DNA from: Sphingobium sp. Ant17
Lineage (GTDB): Bacteria > Pseudomonadota > Alphaproteobacteria > Sphingomonadales > Sphingomonadaceae
Direction of reading: 5' to 3'
DNA length: 64,000 nucleotides
NCBI RefSeq assembly: GCF_000588875.1
Contig: NZ_JEMV01000030.1
Coordinates: 443-64,442, forward strand
Shown: in pieces, positions 17,453 through 26,844 of the stretch
Layout of the letters: every line of letters begins with the position of its first letter
Numbering within the stretch: the first letter of the stretch is position 1
Translations under genes and position numbers: made by a program
The notes under the pieces: generated by a model
Seen by the model: only the letters and a program-made list of their open reading frames with translations
Told to the model about the DNA's origin: nothing
Databases searched by the model: none

Positions 17453-19099
17453 ATGACCCGTATTGCCCTTTACGCCCGTTACTCGTCGGACCAGCAGAGC
17501 GCCGCGTCGATCGAGGATCAGCTTCGCATCTGCCGCGAGCGCGCCGAGCGTGAGGGCTGGCATGTCATCCACAGCTATCAGGATGCCGCAATCTCAGGTG
17601 CGAGCATGATCCTGCGTCCGGGCATTCAATCGCTACTCCAGGACGCACAGGCGGGTAAGTTCGATATCGTCGTTGCCGAAGCGCTCGATCGCGTGTCGCG
17701 CGATCAGGCCGACGTGGCGACGCTTTACAAGCATCTCCAGTTTGCCCGCGTCCCGCTGGTGACGCTGGCCGAGGGCGAGATCAGCGAACTTCACGTTGGT
17801 CTCAAGGGCACAATGAACGCCCTTTTCCTCAAGGACCTGGCGAAGAAAACCCATCGCGGACAGCGCGGGCGGGTGGAAAAAGGCTTCTCAGCGGGGCCGG
17901 TGGGTTATGGCTACCGCAATGTTCGGCGGCTTTCGAGCGAGGGTGAACTGGTGCGGGGCGAATGCCGGATCGAGCCGTCAGAGGCGCCCATTGTGGATCG
18001 CATCTTTCGCGAGTACGCGGCGGGCAAAAGCCCGCGCGCCATCGCGCGTGACCTAAACCGGGACGGCATTCTCGGTCCATCCGGCCGCGCTTGGAGCGAC
18101 ACGACCATACGCGGCAAGCCTAACCTGGGCATCGGTATCCTCAACAACGAGATGTATGTCGGCGTGCGGGTCTGGAATCGCAAGCGGGCCGTCAAGGACC
18201 CCCGCACAGGACGGACCGTGCGGCGTCCCAATCCCGAATCCGAATGGGTCCGGGTCGAAGTGCCTGGCCTGCGAATTGTCAGTGACGATATGTGGCAGGC
18301 GGTGAAGCGGCGACGAGATGTGCTGGTCGAGCAATATAAGCCGATGATCGATGGCTTTCATGCGGCGCAGGCGAGCCGGATGCACCTTGGCCGTCGTCCC
18401 GTCACTCTGCTGTCGGGCCTTGTCGAATGCGGCATGTGCGGGGGCACGGTGGGCTTGGCGGTCAACGGGCGCTTTGGCTGTATCAATCACCATCGCCGCC
18501 ATACCTGCGACAACAACCGCACCATTCGCCGCGAAGCGCTGGAAGAGCGGGCGCTTGCGGGTCTGCGCGAACGGCTGGTGTCGCCGGAGAAGGTGCAGGC
18601 GGCAGTCGCCGCTTACGCCGAACATATCAACCAAGAGAACCGCGAACACCAGGCGCAGGTCGAAGCCGACCGCCGCGCCCTGGACAAGATCGAGCGCGCC
18701 ATTGCCGGGATCATGACGGCGATCGAGGACGGGCTGTACCAGCCCACGATGAAGGCCCGCATGGCGGAACTGGAGCGGCAGAAGGCCGAAATCGCTACCC
18801 GCATGGCGTCGGCCCCGCAGGCTGTTCCAGACGTTCATCCCGGCATCGCTGGAATCTACGAACGGGAGGTAGAGCGATTCACCCAAGCGCTCGAAGACCC
18901 GGAAACCCGGCTCGACGCCTCCGACGCCATTCGGTCGCTCATTCACCGGATTGTCCTGCATCGTGGCGACAAGTGGGGCGAAATCCATGCCACGCTACAC
19001 GGCGCCCTCATGGGCATCCTCGACTTTGCAAAGGAAACCCCTCGACCCGCCCCCGTTGTTACGACAAAGGTGGCTCAGGGTTCGCGGGAGAGGCTATGA
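17453..19099 (+). CDS. Large serine recombinase (integrase/resolvase)
   Basis: A 548-residue protein. The N-terminal resolvase domain starts MTRIALYARYSSDQQSAASI, with catalytic Ser11 in YARYS. Conserved arginines follow in ALDRVSRDQADVATLYKHL. The central Recombinase domain (about 165-280) reads GYGYRNVRRL and YAAGKSPRAIARDLN, then NEMYVGVRVWNR. A zinc ribbon has CGMCGG (about 325) with a later cysteine pair (FGCINHHRRHTC), followed by a long coiled coil and C-terminal domain. Proteins of this size integrate and excise mobile elements at att sites without host factors. It is the last element-like gene before chromosomal sequence, so an attachment site is expected within a few hundred bases downstream. 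Confidence 0.93.
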   Translation: MTRIALYARYSSDQQSAASIEDQLRICRERAEREGWHVIHSYQDAAISGASMILRPGIQSLLQDAQAGKFDIVVAEALDRVSRDQADVATLYKHLQFARVPLVTLAEGEISELHVGLKGTMNALFLKDLAKKTHRGQRGRVEKGFSAGPVGYGYRNVRRLSSEGELVRGECRIEPSEAPIVDRIFREYAAGKSPRAIARDLNRDGILGPSGRAWSDTTIRGKPNLGIGILNNEMYVGVRVWNRKRAVKDPRTGRTVRRPNPESEWVRVEVPGLRIVSDDMWQAVKRRRDVLVEQYKPMIDGFHAAQASRMHLGRRPVTLLSGLVECGMCGGTVGLAVNGRFGCINHHRRHTCDNNRTIRREALEERALAGLRERLVSPEKVQAAVAAYAEHINQENREHQAQVEADRRALDKIERAIAGIMTAIEDGLYQPTMKARMAELERQKAEIATRMASAPQAVPDVHPGIAGIYEREVERFTQALEDPETRLDASDAIRSLIHRIVLHRGDKWGEIHATLHGALMGILDFAKETPRPAPVVTTKVAQGSRERL

Positions 19100-19517
19100 A
19101 GACTTGGCAGCGTGCTGCCTAGTCGCAGTCGATGAGGGTCTTTCTGTCTTTCTGAGGGCGCACCGGACCCGAAGCAAGCCCCTCCCCCAACCTTCAAACG
19201 AGGCACGTGACTCGTTTGAACCCGTGAAGACGGGAGAGGGCTAAAGGCAGGCAAAGCGCGACGCCGCCTTAAGCCTAAAATCCTCCCCTGTAAGGGGAGG
19301 GGGACCACGAAGTGGTGGAGGGGTCTTACCCCATCGATAGGGCAACACCCCTCCGTCAGGGCTACGGCCTGCCACCTCCCCTACCAGGGGAGGATGACTG
19401 AAACCGACCATTTGTTGCCGGTTAGAATGTCGAGGCGGCTTCCCGATTGCAGACATACATAAGCGATGCCATCGTGCGGCGCATGACAAATGAGCAAGAG
19501 CAGAGAGCAGCGGACGA
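19100..19517. other. Probable element-chromosome junction region
   Basis: About 420 bases with no gene. The first part follows the recombinase; from about 19,160 onward there are palindromic and oligopurine repeats of the host type (see 19269-19395). An att core would be expected here, but it cannot be identified without the other end of the element. Confidence 0.4.
19269..19395. repeat. Sphingomonad intergenic palindromic repeat (CCTCCCC/GGGGAGG type)
   Basis: Begins ATCCTCCCCTGTAAGGGGAGG and ends CCTCCCCTACCAGGGGAGGAT, with an internal hairpin CCACGAAGTGG. The two ends also pair with each other. This repeat family is widespread in intergenic regions of sphingomonads. A related G-rich stretch follows hisN at about 47,409-47,450. 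No coding function. Confidence 0.7.
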
Positions 19518-20021
19518 ATGGCAGACAGCCCTAGTAGAGCAACCCTTCTGATGTGGGGTGTCCGTCTTACAAGCTGCATTGTTGCAATGTTGCTACCAGA
19601 CGTCGTAGCGGCGCAGGACGTTCAGCCGTGGGCAGGCTACACCACCCAGGGTCTTGGTGAGACCCGCGCGCCTTGGCAGTTCAAGTGGGACGATCCCGAG
19701 AACGAGTGGCTGAGGATCAGCACTGATAGTCAGAAGGCAACCTGGTTCCTCCAGCTGGCCAGCGATCTAACGGCCAAGGACCAAACCAAAAGCGCGCGTC
19801 GTGTGTGGCTCAAGATTGATTACAGCAAACAGCTGAGTGAGCGCGCAAGGGACTCGAAGGCGCTGTGGGTCATCAACTGTAACGACCAAACATTCACGGT
19901 GCGAAACCAGACTTGGTATGCGCCCAATGGGGTCGTACAAGAGACACGATCCTACCCGACCACGGACATCATCCCGGAGAGCATGGCCGCGACGATTGCA
20001 CGCCGGGTCTGCTCTCAATGA
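19518..20021 (+). CDS. Exported protein with surface-adhesin-E-like domain
   Basis: A 167-residue protein. The N-terminus has a hydrophobic segment (about 10-32) ending near VVAAQDVQ, consistent with a signal peptide. The C-terminal part reads RRVWLKIDYSKQLSERARDS, LWVINCNDQTFTVRN, then YPTTDIIPESMAATIARRVC. It matches the pattern of the surface-adhesin protein E domain (conserved VWVK.DY, L..I.C, two cysteines). It is probably periplasmic or surface-exposed; the binding function is known only for the family. It overlaps the next gene by four bases (ATGA). Confidence 0.65.
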   Translation: MADSPSRATLLMWGVRLTSCIVAMLLPDVVAAQDVQPWAGYTTQGLGETRAPWQFKWDDPENEWLRISTDSQKATWFLQLASDLTAKDQTKSARRVWLKIDYSKQLSERARDSKALWVINCNDQTFTVRNQTWYAPNGVVQETRSYPTTDIIPESMAATIARRVCSQ

Positions 20022-20602
20022 AGGTGTTAACGACGGGCAAAGCCGTCTGGGGTGGTGTCGCGGCGCTCTTGCTCGCCGGTGTGCCTGTCATGGTCGAGAA
20101 GACACCAACCCAAGTTTATGAGGGCCTGAAACCTTGGTTCCCTCTCTTCTACGGGCTTGCTGGTATCGCTGCCGTCTTTGCCGTGTTTGCGCTCGGTTAT
20201 AGCCAAGGACGATCCAGCAAAGAATTGAAGGGTGATCTGCCCATCGTCACCGAACCCGCGAAGGGGCGAGCGATCAAGGACCTGATCTACGCCGCAAACC
20301 AGATTGCCTCGATCCTCTTGGAGCAAGGCGCGCTTCGCGTAGGTGCCCTGGAAGCCAAGTATCCTACTCTGGAACGGGATCACGAGGCATGGCACGATGA
20401 TGATGCCCGCGTGGCACGAGACGATCTCATGGCTATCGCGCGTTATTGTCGAGACCTTAGAGTCGTGAATGGACCGGGGTGGATGGCTGGCCCTGATGCG
20501 TCGGGCGACTTCAAGCCCGAGGAGCGGGCCGAATACCAACCGACGATCGAGCAGCGCCGCGATCGGCTAGTGACGCGGCTCAGGGAAATGGATGCAGTAT
20601 AA
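20018..20602 (+). CDS. Hypothetical membrane protein, two N-terminal TM segments
   Basis: A 194-residue protein with its start codon overlapping the upstream stop. Two hydrophobic segments lie at about 10-25 (VWGGVAALLLAGVPVMV) and 40-60 (FPLFYGLAGIAAVFAVFALG). A soluble, mostly helical domain follows (DLIYAANQIASILLEQGALR, LERDHEAWHDDDARVARDDL). No family was recognised. The coupling suggests it works with the adhesin-E-like exported protein. Confidence 0.6.
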   Translation: MKVLTTGKAVWGGVAALLLAGVPVMVEKTPTQVYEGLKPWFPLFYGLAGIAAVFAVFALGYSQGRSSKELKGDLPIVTEPAKGRAIKDLIYAANQIASILLEQGALRVGALEAKYPTLERDHEAWHDDDARVARDDLMAIARYCRDLRVVNGPGWMAGPDASGDFKPEERAEYQPTIEQRRDRLVTRLREMDAV

Positions 20603-20654
20603 AGAACGCGCTGAACTTGGGGTTGCTCGTCTAGCCATAATCTCGGTTTCGACA

Positions 20655-21030
20655 CTGCGGAGTGTCTGCTTTTCTAGCTATTGGCTCAAATAGCTGTCGG
20701 TCAGAAAGCCACCCCTTTCCGTCATCCCAGAGCAAGACCTATCCGAGCGGACATTCCCAAACCCTATTCCCCTTCCAATGTAGGATTTCCTCTGATCTAT
20801 CGTGACGGATGGACCCGCACGCCCTCCGCGCCAGCCGCCCCCTACCAATGCCCCCAAAACCGTCGCGCGGCTGTGACCCACCTGTCGCGTCCCCGTCGCA
20901 TGGGCGGCGCGTGGCTGTGACCTTGCAGCGGCTTCGCTGTCGCGTCGGCGGTACGTCACCATGGCTATTGCGCCCACAACCCCGGCAAAACCCACCCCAG
21001 CAACGGCGTGAACTTCACCCCTGTGACCCT
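20655..21030 (-). repeat. Structured intergenic repeat, copy A
   Basis: Reading on the minus strand, GATAGATCAGAGGAAATCCTA (near 20782-20805) is followed by a loop and GGAATAGGGTTTGG, which can fold with G-U pairs. The copy at about 30.21-30.58 kb (plus strand) has the same core with a perfect 11-base stem. Further shared blocks (GTGACCC, CCTGTCGCGTC, GGTGTGAACTT/GGCGTGAACTT, CCCTGTGACCCT) extend the similarity over about 350 bases in inverted orientation. No protein function is evident. Confidence 0.6.
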
Positions 21031-21039
21031 GATCGCCGA

Positions 21040-21411
21040 TTATTTCGCGCGCAGCGCCGTCGCGCAGGCCGCCGGATCGACGTCCGATCCGGTCGGCGTT
21101 CGTGCGTCCACATGCGTCACCACCGGCTCTTTCCCGCGCGCGGGCGAATAGAGATAGGCGTCGAGCACGCAGCGGCCATTGGCGAATTGCAGCTTGCGCA
21201 CCGTGGTTTCGCGAATGTCGAGCCGGGGCGTGCCGAACATCCGGGTCAACGCGCCTGCATCCGACCCCATCAGCGGGCCTTGCTTGGTAAAGGCGCTGGC
21301 CGGGGGACCGGCGGGGGCGGGTGTGCCGGTGCGCGGCACCACCGTGCCCGCGCCACAGGCGGCAAGCGGCAGCGACAGCAGCGCCGTCAGCACGAGACGC
21401 AGGGATGTCAT
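21040..21411 (-). CDS. Small lipoprotein
   Basis: A 123-residue protein starting MTSLRLVLTALLSLPLAACG, a signal peptide with a lipobox (LAAC) for lipid attachment at the cysteine. The mature part includes GALTRMFGTPRLDIRETTVR, then LQFANGRCVLDAYLYSP, recalling small SmpA/OmlA-like outer-membrane-associated lipoproteins in shape. The specific family is not certain. It overlaps the end of the EI24 gene by four bases and is co-transcribed with it. Confidence 0.75.
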   Translation of the reverse strand: MTSLRLVLTALLSLPLAACGAGTVVPRTGTPAPAGPPASAFTKQGPLMGSDAGALTRMFGTPRLDIRETTVRKLQFANGRCVLDAYLYSPARGKEPVVTHVDARTPTGSDVDPAACATALRAK

Positions 21412-22121
21412 GCGGATTTCCTTTGGCCATGCAGCATATGCACCGCCATAGCCGCGCTCCAGATCGGTGCAAGCAGGTTGACCAGCGGCACCAGGAAGGC
21501 GATCGCCGACAACAGCCCCATCAGCCAGCGGCTGCCCCGCCCGATCGGCGGCAGCGCGGGATGACGCGGCTCGACCATATCGGCCATGTCGCGCCCCAGC
21601 AGATAGGCGTTGAGCGCCAGGAACAGGGCGATCGTCCCCACCCCGGTCACCAGCAGGAACAGATAGGCGGGCAGCGCCAGCAAATTCCACCCCAGCGCCC
21701 GCGCCAGCGACGCCAGCGCATAGCGTCCGCTGCGCCCCCAGCCCACCGGCCGCGCCGTAGCGGCAGCGGCGGGATAGGATTGGCGCTCGACCGCTTCGAT
21801 GATGTCGTCGGCAAACAGGCCCATCACCGCCATCGCCGTCGCCCGGAACAAAAGCCAGCCAAGCGCCACCACGGCCAGCGCGGTCACACTCGCTTCGGCC
21901 AAACCACCCAAGCTCCCGGCACTCCCCCAGCCGAAATGCAGCCGCAGCGCATGAACGCCCGCCCATATGCCCCCGCCGAGCGCCGCGAAGATCAGCAGCG
22001 TCAGCGCCAGCGTCTTGAACAGCAACCGCAATGCCGCGCCATGGAAAAGGGAGGGGAAAGCGCGCAGCGCAGCCATCAGGATCATAAGTCCGACTATCCC
22101 CGCCCCAATCCCGTCCGTCAA
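21408..22121 (-). CDS. EI24 domain membrane protein (CysZ-like)
   Basis: A 237-residue protein with several membrane segments (TLALTLLIFAALGGGIWAGV, SVTALAVVALGWLLF, YLFLLVTGVGTIALFLALNA, then LMGLLSAIAFLVPLVNLLAP). The pattern with YLLGRDMADMVEPRH fits the EI24/CysZ family (PF07264), which includes sulfate-uptake CysZ and many uncharacterised inner-membrane proteins. The start ATG at 22121 reads MTDGIGAGIVGLMIL. Upstream lies the divergent kinase gene. Confidence 0.8.
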   Translation of the reverse strand: MTDGIGAGIVGLMILMAALRAFPSLFHGAALRLLFKTLALTLLIFAALGGGIWAGVHALRLHFGWGSAGSLGGLAEASVTALAVVALGWLLFRATAMAVMGLFADDIIEAVERQSYPAAAATARPVGWGRSGRYALASLARALGWNLLALPAYLFLLVTGVGTIALFLALNAYLLGRDMADMVEPRHPALPPIGRGSRWLMGLLSAIAFLVPLVNLLAPIWSAAMAVHMLHGQRKSA

Positions 22122-22207
22122 TCAGCCCCGTTGCACCAGGCAGGCCGCACCTATAGAGACGGCGGGATTTTTCGCTCGTCCATCCGCCCCAAAACCAAGG
22201 AATTTGC

Positions 22208-23209
22208 GTGACCTCTCCCGCCCCCACATTGGATGTCGTCGCGATCGGCAACGCCATCGTCGATGTCCTCGCCCGCAGCGACGACGCCTTCCTCGCCGAA
22301 CATGCGCTGACCAAGGGCGGCATGCAGTTGATCGACGCCGACATGGCCGAAACCCTCTATGCCGACATGGGCCAGGCCAAGGAGATCAGCGGTGGATCGG
22401 CCGCCAACACGCTGGCGGGGCTCGCTGCGCTCGGCAAACGCTGCGGCTTCATCGGTCAGGTCAATGACGATCAGCTGGGCGACGTGTTCGCGCATGACGT
22501 CCGCGCCCTTGGCATCCGCTTCGACACGCCCGCCGCCACCGGTGACATGCCCACCGCGCGCTGCCTGATCCTGGTGACGCCCGACGCGCAGCGCACGATG
22601 AACACCTTCCTGGGTGCCTCGCGATTCCTCCCCGAAGCCGCGCTCGACCTCGACCTCATCCGCTCGGCCGGCATCCTCTATCTCGAAGGCTATCTCTGGG
22701 ATCCTCAGCAGCCGCGCGCCGCGATGCGCGCCGCAATCGACGCCGCACGCGGCGCGGGGCGCAAGGTCGCCTTCACCCTGTCCGACAATTTCGTGATCGA
22801 CCGCCATCGCGCTGATTTCCTCGACCTGATCGACAAGGGCCAGATCGACATCCTCTTTTCGAACGAGGGCGAAATCCAGTCGCTCGCCGCCGTCGATGGC
22901 TTCGACAAGGCGCTGGCCCTGTTCGCGGACAAGGTGCCGGTGCTGGTGTCGACCCGCAGTGAAAAGGGCGCCGTCGCGATCGTCGATGGCGTCCGCTACG
23001 AAGCGCCCGCCGCCCCTGTGACCGAGATCATCGATACGACGGGCGCAGGCGACCTGTTCGCCGCAGGCTTCCTCGCCGCCCATATCGACGGGCGTAGTGT
23101 CGAAGAATGCCTGGCGCTGGGTGCCGCCGCCGCCGCCGAAGTCATCTCCCACTGGGGTGCCCGCCCCGAAGCCGATCTCGGCATCATCCGCGACAAGCTC
23201 TTCGCCTGA
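22208..23209 (+). CDS. PfkB family kinase, adenosine kinase-like
   Basis: A 333-residue protein. The ribokinase/PfkB fold is evident: N-terminal VVAIGNAIVDVLAR, then KEISGGSAANTLAGLAALG (PfkB signature 1), and DTTGAGDLFAAGFLAA (signature 2 with the catalytic Asp in GAGD). The overall sequence resembles alphaproteobacterial proteins annotated adenosine kinase; the phosphate acceptor cannot be proven. It stands alone, divergent from the EI24 gene. It converges on the flippase gene, with a hairpin between them. Confidence 0.85.
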   Translation: MTSPAPTLDVVAIGNAIVDVLARSDDAFLAEHALTKGGMQLIDADMAETLYADMGQAKEISGGSAANTLAGLAALGKRCGFIGQVNDDQLGDVFAHDVRALGIRFDTPAATGDMPTARCLILVTPDAQRTMNTFLGASRFLPEAALDLDLIRSAGILYLEGYLWDPQQPRAAMRAAIDAARGAGRKVAFTLSDNFVIDRHRADFLDLIDKGQIDILFSNEGEIQSLAAVDGFDKALALFADKVPVLVSTRSEKGAVAIVDGVRYEAPAAPVTEIIDTTGAGDLFAAGFLAAHIDGRSVEECLALGAAAAAEVISHWGARPEADLGIIRDKLFA

Positions 23210-23216
23210 CCGAACA

Positions 23217-23244
23217 GAAAAACGGAGGGGTGTCGCCCCTCCGT
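23217..23244 (-). terminator. Terminator between convergent kinase and flippase genes
   Basis: ACGGAGGGG (23222-23230) pairs with CCCCTCCGT (23236-23244). On the minus strand the stem is followed by TTTTTC, so it is best placed to end the leftward flippase transcript. It may also act on the kinase transcript. Confidence 0.75.
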
Positions 23245-23248
23245 CCGT

Positions 23249-24775
23249 TCAATCCACCTTCTTCTTGCGAAACAGCGCCCGGTCTTCGGACTCGAAGCCC
23301 CAGCGCCAGATGACGAAGCCATAGGCGCCCAATATCGCCCAGATGCCGACCGCCAGTTCGACCCACTCGAACCGCTGTGGCAGGGCGACGAAGCCCGCAC
23401 CGACCAGGCTGGCGACCCCGGCCGCCGACAGCAGCGACCAGCGCCACGCGTTGACCGGCGCGTCCAGCAGCCGCGAAAGCAACCGCGCCTTGACGAAGGC
23501 CCCGATCCCCAGAGACAGGCACAGCGCCAGCGACGGCGCGGCCGCCACCCACATCGGCGGCAATGCTATCGCGCGCGCGCCCAGGATCAGCGCGAAACTG
23601 AACCCCGCCTGGCACGCGATCATCCCCAGCGAAATCATCAGATTGCGGTGCCGCGCAATATAGACCAGCGCCGATTCGCTGACGACGGCGGTGGCCGCGA
23701 TCACCTCGGCCAGCAGCAGGAAGCCCAGCGCCCCGGTGCCGCCGACGAAATTGGGGCCGACCAGGCCCATCACCGCTTCGCCCGGAATGGCGAGCGCAAG
23801 CGCGATCCCCGCCTGCGCCGCGATGATCCAGAAACCCACCTGGCTCACCTGCCGCGCAATGCCGGCCAGATTGTTTTCGGCCAGGTTGCGGGTGATCACC
23901 GGCCCCAATATCGGGTCGAAACTGGTCTTGAGTTTTTGCGGCAGCGACGCGACCTGCTGCGCGACATAATAGATGCCGATCACCGCCGGGCTGACGAACA
24001 GGCCCAATATCGCCATGTCCAACCGGCGCGATCCCCATTCCACGCCATCCGCCGCCGCCAGCGGCAGGTTGCGCCGGGCCATCCGCCATAACCGTGGGAA
24101 ATTGGGTCGCCAGCCCGTCGGCAAGCCATAATGGCGCACCATCGGGATCAGCGACGCGATCAACGCCGCAGTCATCGCCATGGCATAGGCCATGATCAGG
24201 CCGTCCCGCCGGGAATAGAAGGAAAAGACAAAGACCGCGATGCTGATCGTCCAGGGTTCGATGATCGCCCGCGCCCGCACCGTCGCGCCGACATCGAACC
24301 GATAGGCGCAGGCCGCCAGCGCCACGTCCGACCCGGCGACCGCGATCACGATCAACGCCAGCAGTCGGTCGAGGCCGTTGATGCCGCTATTGGGGAACAT
24401 CGCCTGCGGAAAAACGAGCAGCAACCCGGCCCCCAGCAGCGACGCGGTCAGCGTCAGCACCATCGCGTCGGTCACGACATGATTGTGCGGCCGCTCGGTC
24501 TGGCTGAGCGCGCCCGCCAGCCCGCGCTTCAGCCCCAGCGTGGCAAGCTGCGCGACGAATTCCACCACCAACACCGCATAGGCGAAGCGGCCCAGCGCTT
24601 CGGCACCATAGACGCGCCCGGCGATGAACAGGAAGGGCAACCGCGCCGCGAGCCGCAGCAGGAAGCCGAAAATATTGGTCCGCCCGCCCTTGGCCAGGGC
24701 GGCGATATCGTCCTGATCGCTCTGCGCGACGGCGGCAGCCGATAGGGACGGACCCGTGGGAGTATCTATAGACAA
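23249..24775 (-). CDS. Polysaccharide biosynthesis protein, oligosaccharide flippase (Wzx/MATE-like)
   Basis: About 508 residues with around a dozen hydrophobic segments, for example VVEFVAQLATLGLKRGLAGA, LLALIVIAVAGSDVALAACA and GFWIIAAQAGIALALAIPG. The conserved start TNIFGFLLRLAARLPFLFIA is typical of lipid-linked oligosaccharide flippases. It should translocate glycan intermediates across the inner membrane. The TTG at 24775 is chosen because the frame upstream lies in gpsA coding sequence and is not protein-like. No strong ribosome site is seen, so an internal start is possible. It follows gpsA by 22 bases. Confidence 0.8.
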   Translation of the reverse strand: MSIDTPTGPSLSAAAVAQSDQDDIAALAKGGRTNIFGFLLRLAARLPFLFIAGRVYGAEALGRFAYAVLVVEFVAQLATLGLKRGLAGALSQTERPHNHVVTDAMVLTLTASLLGAGLLLVFPQAMFPNSGINGLDRLLALIVIAVAGSDVALAACAYRFDVGATVRARAIIEPWTISIAVFVFSFYSRRDGLIMAYAMAMTAALIASLIPMVRHYGLPTGWRPNFPRLWRMARRNLPLAAADGVEWGSRRLDMAILGLFVSPAVIGIYYVAQQVASLPQKLKTSFDPILGPVITRNLAENNLAGIARQVSQVGFWIIAAQAGIALALAIPGEAVMGLVGPNFVGGTGALGFLLLAEVIAATAVVSESALVYIARHRNLMISLGMIACQAGFSFALILGARAIALPPMWVAAAPSLALCLSLGIGAFVKARLLSRLLDAPVNAWRWSLLSAAGVASLVGAGFVALPQRFEWVELAVGIWAILGAYGFVIWRWGFESEDRALFRKKKVD

Positions 24776-24797
24776 GTGGATGCTGCGGCGCGGCGGG

Positions 24798-25769
24798 CTA
24801 TTCGGGGCGCAACGGACGCGCCAGCAGCGCGTCGATGACCTGGGCGAGCGGCGCGGCTTCGGCCAGCAACGCGCACACCGCATCCACCACCGGCATTTCG
24901 ACCCCGGCCGCCTGCGCGGCCGCGCGCAGCACCGGCGCGGTGAACGCGCCTTCGGCCACGGTGCGGCGGTTGGCGAGCAGGTCGGCCGCCGACTGCCCCT
25001 CGCCCAGCCCCTTGCCCAGCGAGAAGTTACGTGAATTGGTGGAGGAACAGGTGAGGACCAGATCGCCCAGCCCCGACAGTCCGCCCAGCGTCTCGGCCCG
25101 CGCGCCGCGCGCCAGGCCAAAGCGCGTCATTTCGGCAAAGCCCCGGCTGATCAGCGCCGCCCGCGCATTGAGGCCGAGGCCCGCGCCCTCGGCCACGCCA
25201 CAGGCGATCGCCAGCACATTCTTGACCGCGCCGCCAATCTCCGCGCCGATCACATCGTCGGACAGATAGGGGCGGAAGGCCGGTCGGGCGATCCGCGCCG
25301 CCAGCCGTTCGCCCAGCGCCCGGTCCTCGCACGCGAGCGTAATCGCGGTCGGCAAGCCGCGCGCCACTTCATGCGCAAAAGTCGGGCCGGACAGGACAGC
25401 GATCGGCGACTGGGGCTGCGCCTGTTGCGCGACCTCCGACATCAGCAGGCTGGTGCCCGCCTCGATCCCCTTGGAACAGAGCAGCAGCGGCACGCCCGCA
25501 GGCGCCTGCGCCACGACGCTGCGCAGATGCTGGGCGGGGCTGACCACCAGCAACAGATCGCAATCGGCCATGTCGGCCATCGCGCCAGTCGCAGCGATCG
25601 AAGGCGAGAGCGCAAGGCCCGGCAGATAGAGCGGATTTTCCTGCGCCCCGTTGACCGCATCGACCACTTCGGGCTCCAGCGCCCATAGCCGCACCACCTG
25701 CCCTTCAGCGGCCAGCAATTGCGCCAGCGCCGTGCCCCAGGCACCCGCTCCGATAACGCCCGCCTTCAT
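24798..25769 (-). CDS. gpsA: Glycerol-3-phosphate dehydrogenase [NAD(P)+]
   Basis: A 323-residue protein. The N-terminal Rossmann motif [14 protein letters not shown] binds NAD(P). [17 protein letters not shown] and [17 protein letters not shown], then [17 protein letters not shown], are GpsA signatures including the substrate lysine in KN. It reduces dihydroxyacetone phosphate to sn-glycerol-3-phosphate for phospholipid synthesis in the cytoplasm. The start overlaps the tsaD stop by four bases, so the two are coupled. Confidence 0.95.
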   Translation of the reverse strand: MKAGVIGAGAWGTALAQLLAAEGQVVRLWALEPEVVDAVNGAQENPLYLPGLALSPSIAATGAMADMADCDLLLVVSPAQHLRSVVAQAPAGVPLLLCSKGIEAGTSLLMSEVAQQAQPQSPIAVLSGPTFAHEVARGLPTAITLACEDRALGERLAARIARPAFRPYLSDDVIGAEIGGAVKNVLAIACGVAEGAGLGLNARAALISRGFAEMTRFGLARGARAETLGGLSGLGDLVLTCSSTNSRNFSLGKGLGEGQSAADLLANRRTVAEGAFTAPVLRAAAQAAGVEMPVVDAVCALLAEAAPLAQVIDALLARPLRPE

Positions 25770-26800
25770 GCTTTCACTCCCGCTCCGCGCGCCTTTTCCG
25801 CCGCCGGGTCGAGCGGCCAGCGCGGCCGGGCGGGAACGGTCAGATCATCGACCATCCCCACCGCATAGCGCTCCGCCCCGGCCCAGGCGATCATCGCCGC
25901 ATTATCGGTGCAAAGCCAGAGCGGCGGCGCGACGAAGGGCAGGTCATGCTCGGCCGCCAGCGCTTCGAGCGCGCCGCGAATCGCCTGGTTGGCGGCGACG
26001 CCTCCGGCCACGACCAGCGCCGTCACGCGCTCGCCCGACCCCAGCGCACGGCGGGTGCGGTCGATCAGGCAGTCGATCACCGCCTGCTGAAAGCTCGCGG
26101 CGATATCCTGCGTCGAATAGTGCCCCGACTGGACCGCGCGCATCACCGCGCTCTTGAGGCCCGCGAAGGAAAAATGCGGCTCGGCCGTGCCGACCAGTGG
26201 CCGGGGCAGCGGCACCGCCTTGGCATTACCCTGCGCCGCCGCCTTTTCGACCAGCGGCCCGCCGGGATAGCCCAGGCCCAGCAGCTTGGCGGTCTTGTCG
26301 AACGCCTCGCCCGCCGCATCGTCGATCGTCGTTGCCAGCCGCGCATAATCGCCCGGCCCGCGCACGAGCAAAATCTGGCAATGGCCGCCCGATACCAGCA
26401 GCAACATATAGGGAAATTGCAGCGTCGGATCGGCCAGCCGCGGCGAGAGCGCATGGCCTTCCAGATGGTTGACCGCAACCAAGGGCTTGCCCGCCGCATG
26501 GGCCAGCGCCTTGCCGGTGACGAGGCCCACCATCACCCCGCCAATCAGGCCCGGCCCGGCGGTCGCGGCGATCACATCGACATCGGCCAAGGTCATTTCC
26601 GCATCCGCCAGAGCCGCCGCGATCAGGGGGCCAAGCGCCTCGACATGCGCGCGCGCCGCGATTTCGGGCACGACGCCGCCATAGGGGCGATGCGCTTCCT
26701 CCTGCGTCGCCAGGCGATGGGCCAATATCCGCCCGTCGGCCGTCACCAGCGCCGCTGCGGTTTCATCGCAGCTCGATTCCAGGCCAAGGATGATTGTCAT
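25766..26800 (-). CDS. tsaD: tRNA N6-adenosine threonylcarbamoyltransferase
   Basis: A 344-residue protein from ATG 26800 ([18 protein letters not shown]), which has GGAAG about five bases upstream; an ATG four codons earlier is possible. Metal-binding histidines lie in [10 protein letters not shown] (H112, H116), with the ASKHA-fold [14 protein letters not shown]. With TsaB, TsaC and TsaE it makes the t6A37 modification of ANN-decoding tRNAs, and it is essential in most bacteria. It is divergent from hemC, an arrangement common in alphaproteobacteria. Confidence 0.95.
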   Translation of the reverse strand: MTIILGLESSCDETAAALVTADGRILAHRLATQEEAHRPYGGVVPEIAARAHVEALGPLIAAALADAEMTLADVDVIAATAGPGLIGGVMVGLVTGKALAHAAGKPLVAVNHLEGHALSPRLADPTLQFPYMLLLVSGGHCQILLVRGPGDYARLATTIDDAAGEAFDKTAKLLGLGYPGGPLVEKAAAQGNAKAVPLPRPLVGTAEPHFSFAGLKSAVMRAVQSGHYSTQDIAASFQQAVIDCLIDRTRRALGSGERVTALVVAGGVAANQAIRGALEALAAEHDLPFVAPPLWLCTDNAAMIAWAGAERYAVGMVDDLTVPARPRWPLDPAAEKARGAGVKA

Positions 26801-26844
26801 TGCCGCTTCCATCTAAAGCCCGTGGTCATTAGAGCAAGCCGCAT

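Noticed and set aside
24776-25120. Extension of the flippase frame into gpsA
   Set aside because: These codons are the antiparallel/offset reading of gpsA and lack membrane-protein character. The protein-like part starts at about 24,775.
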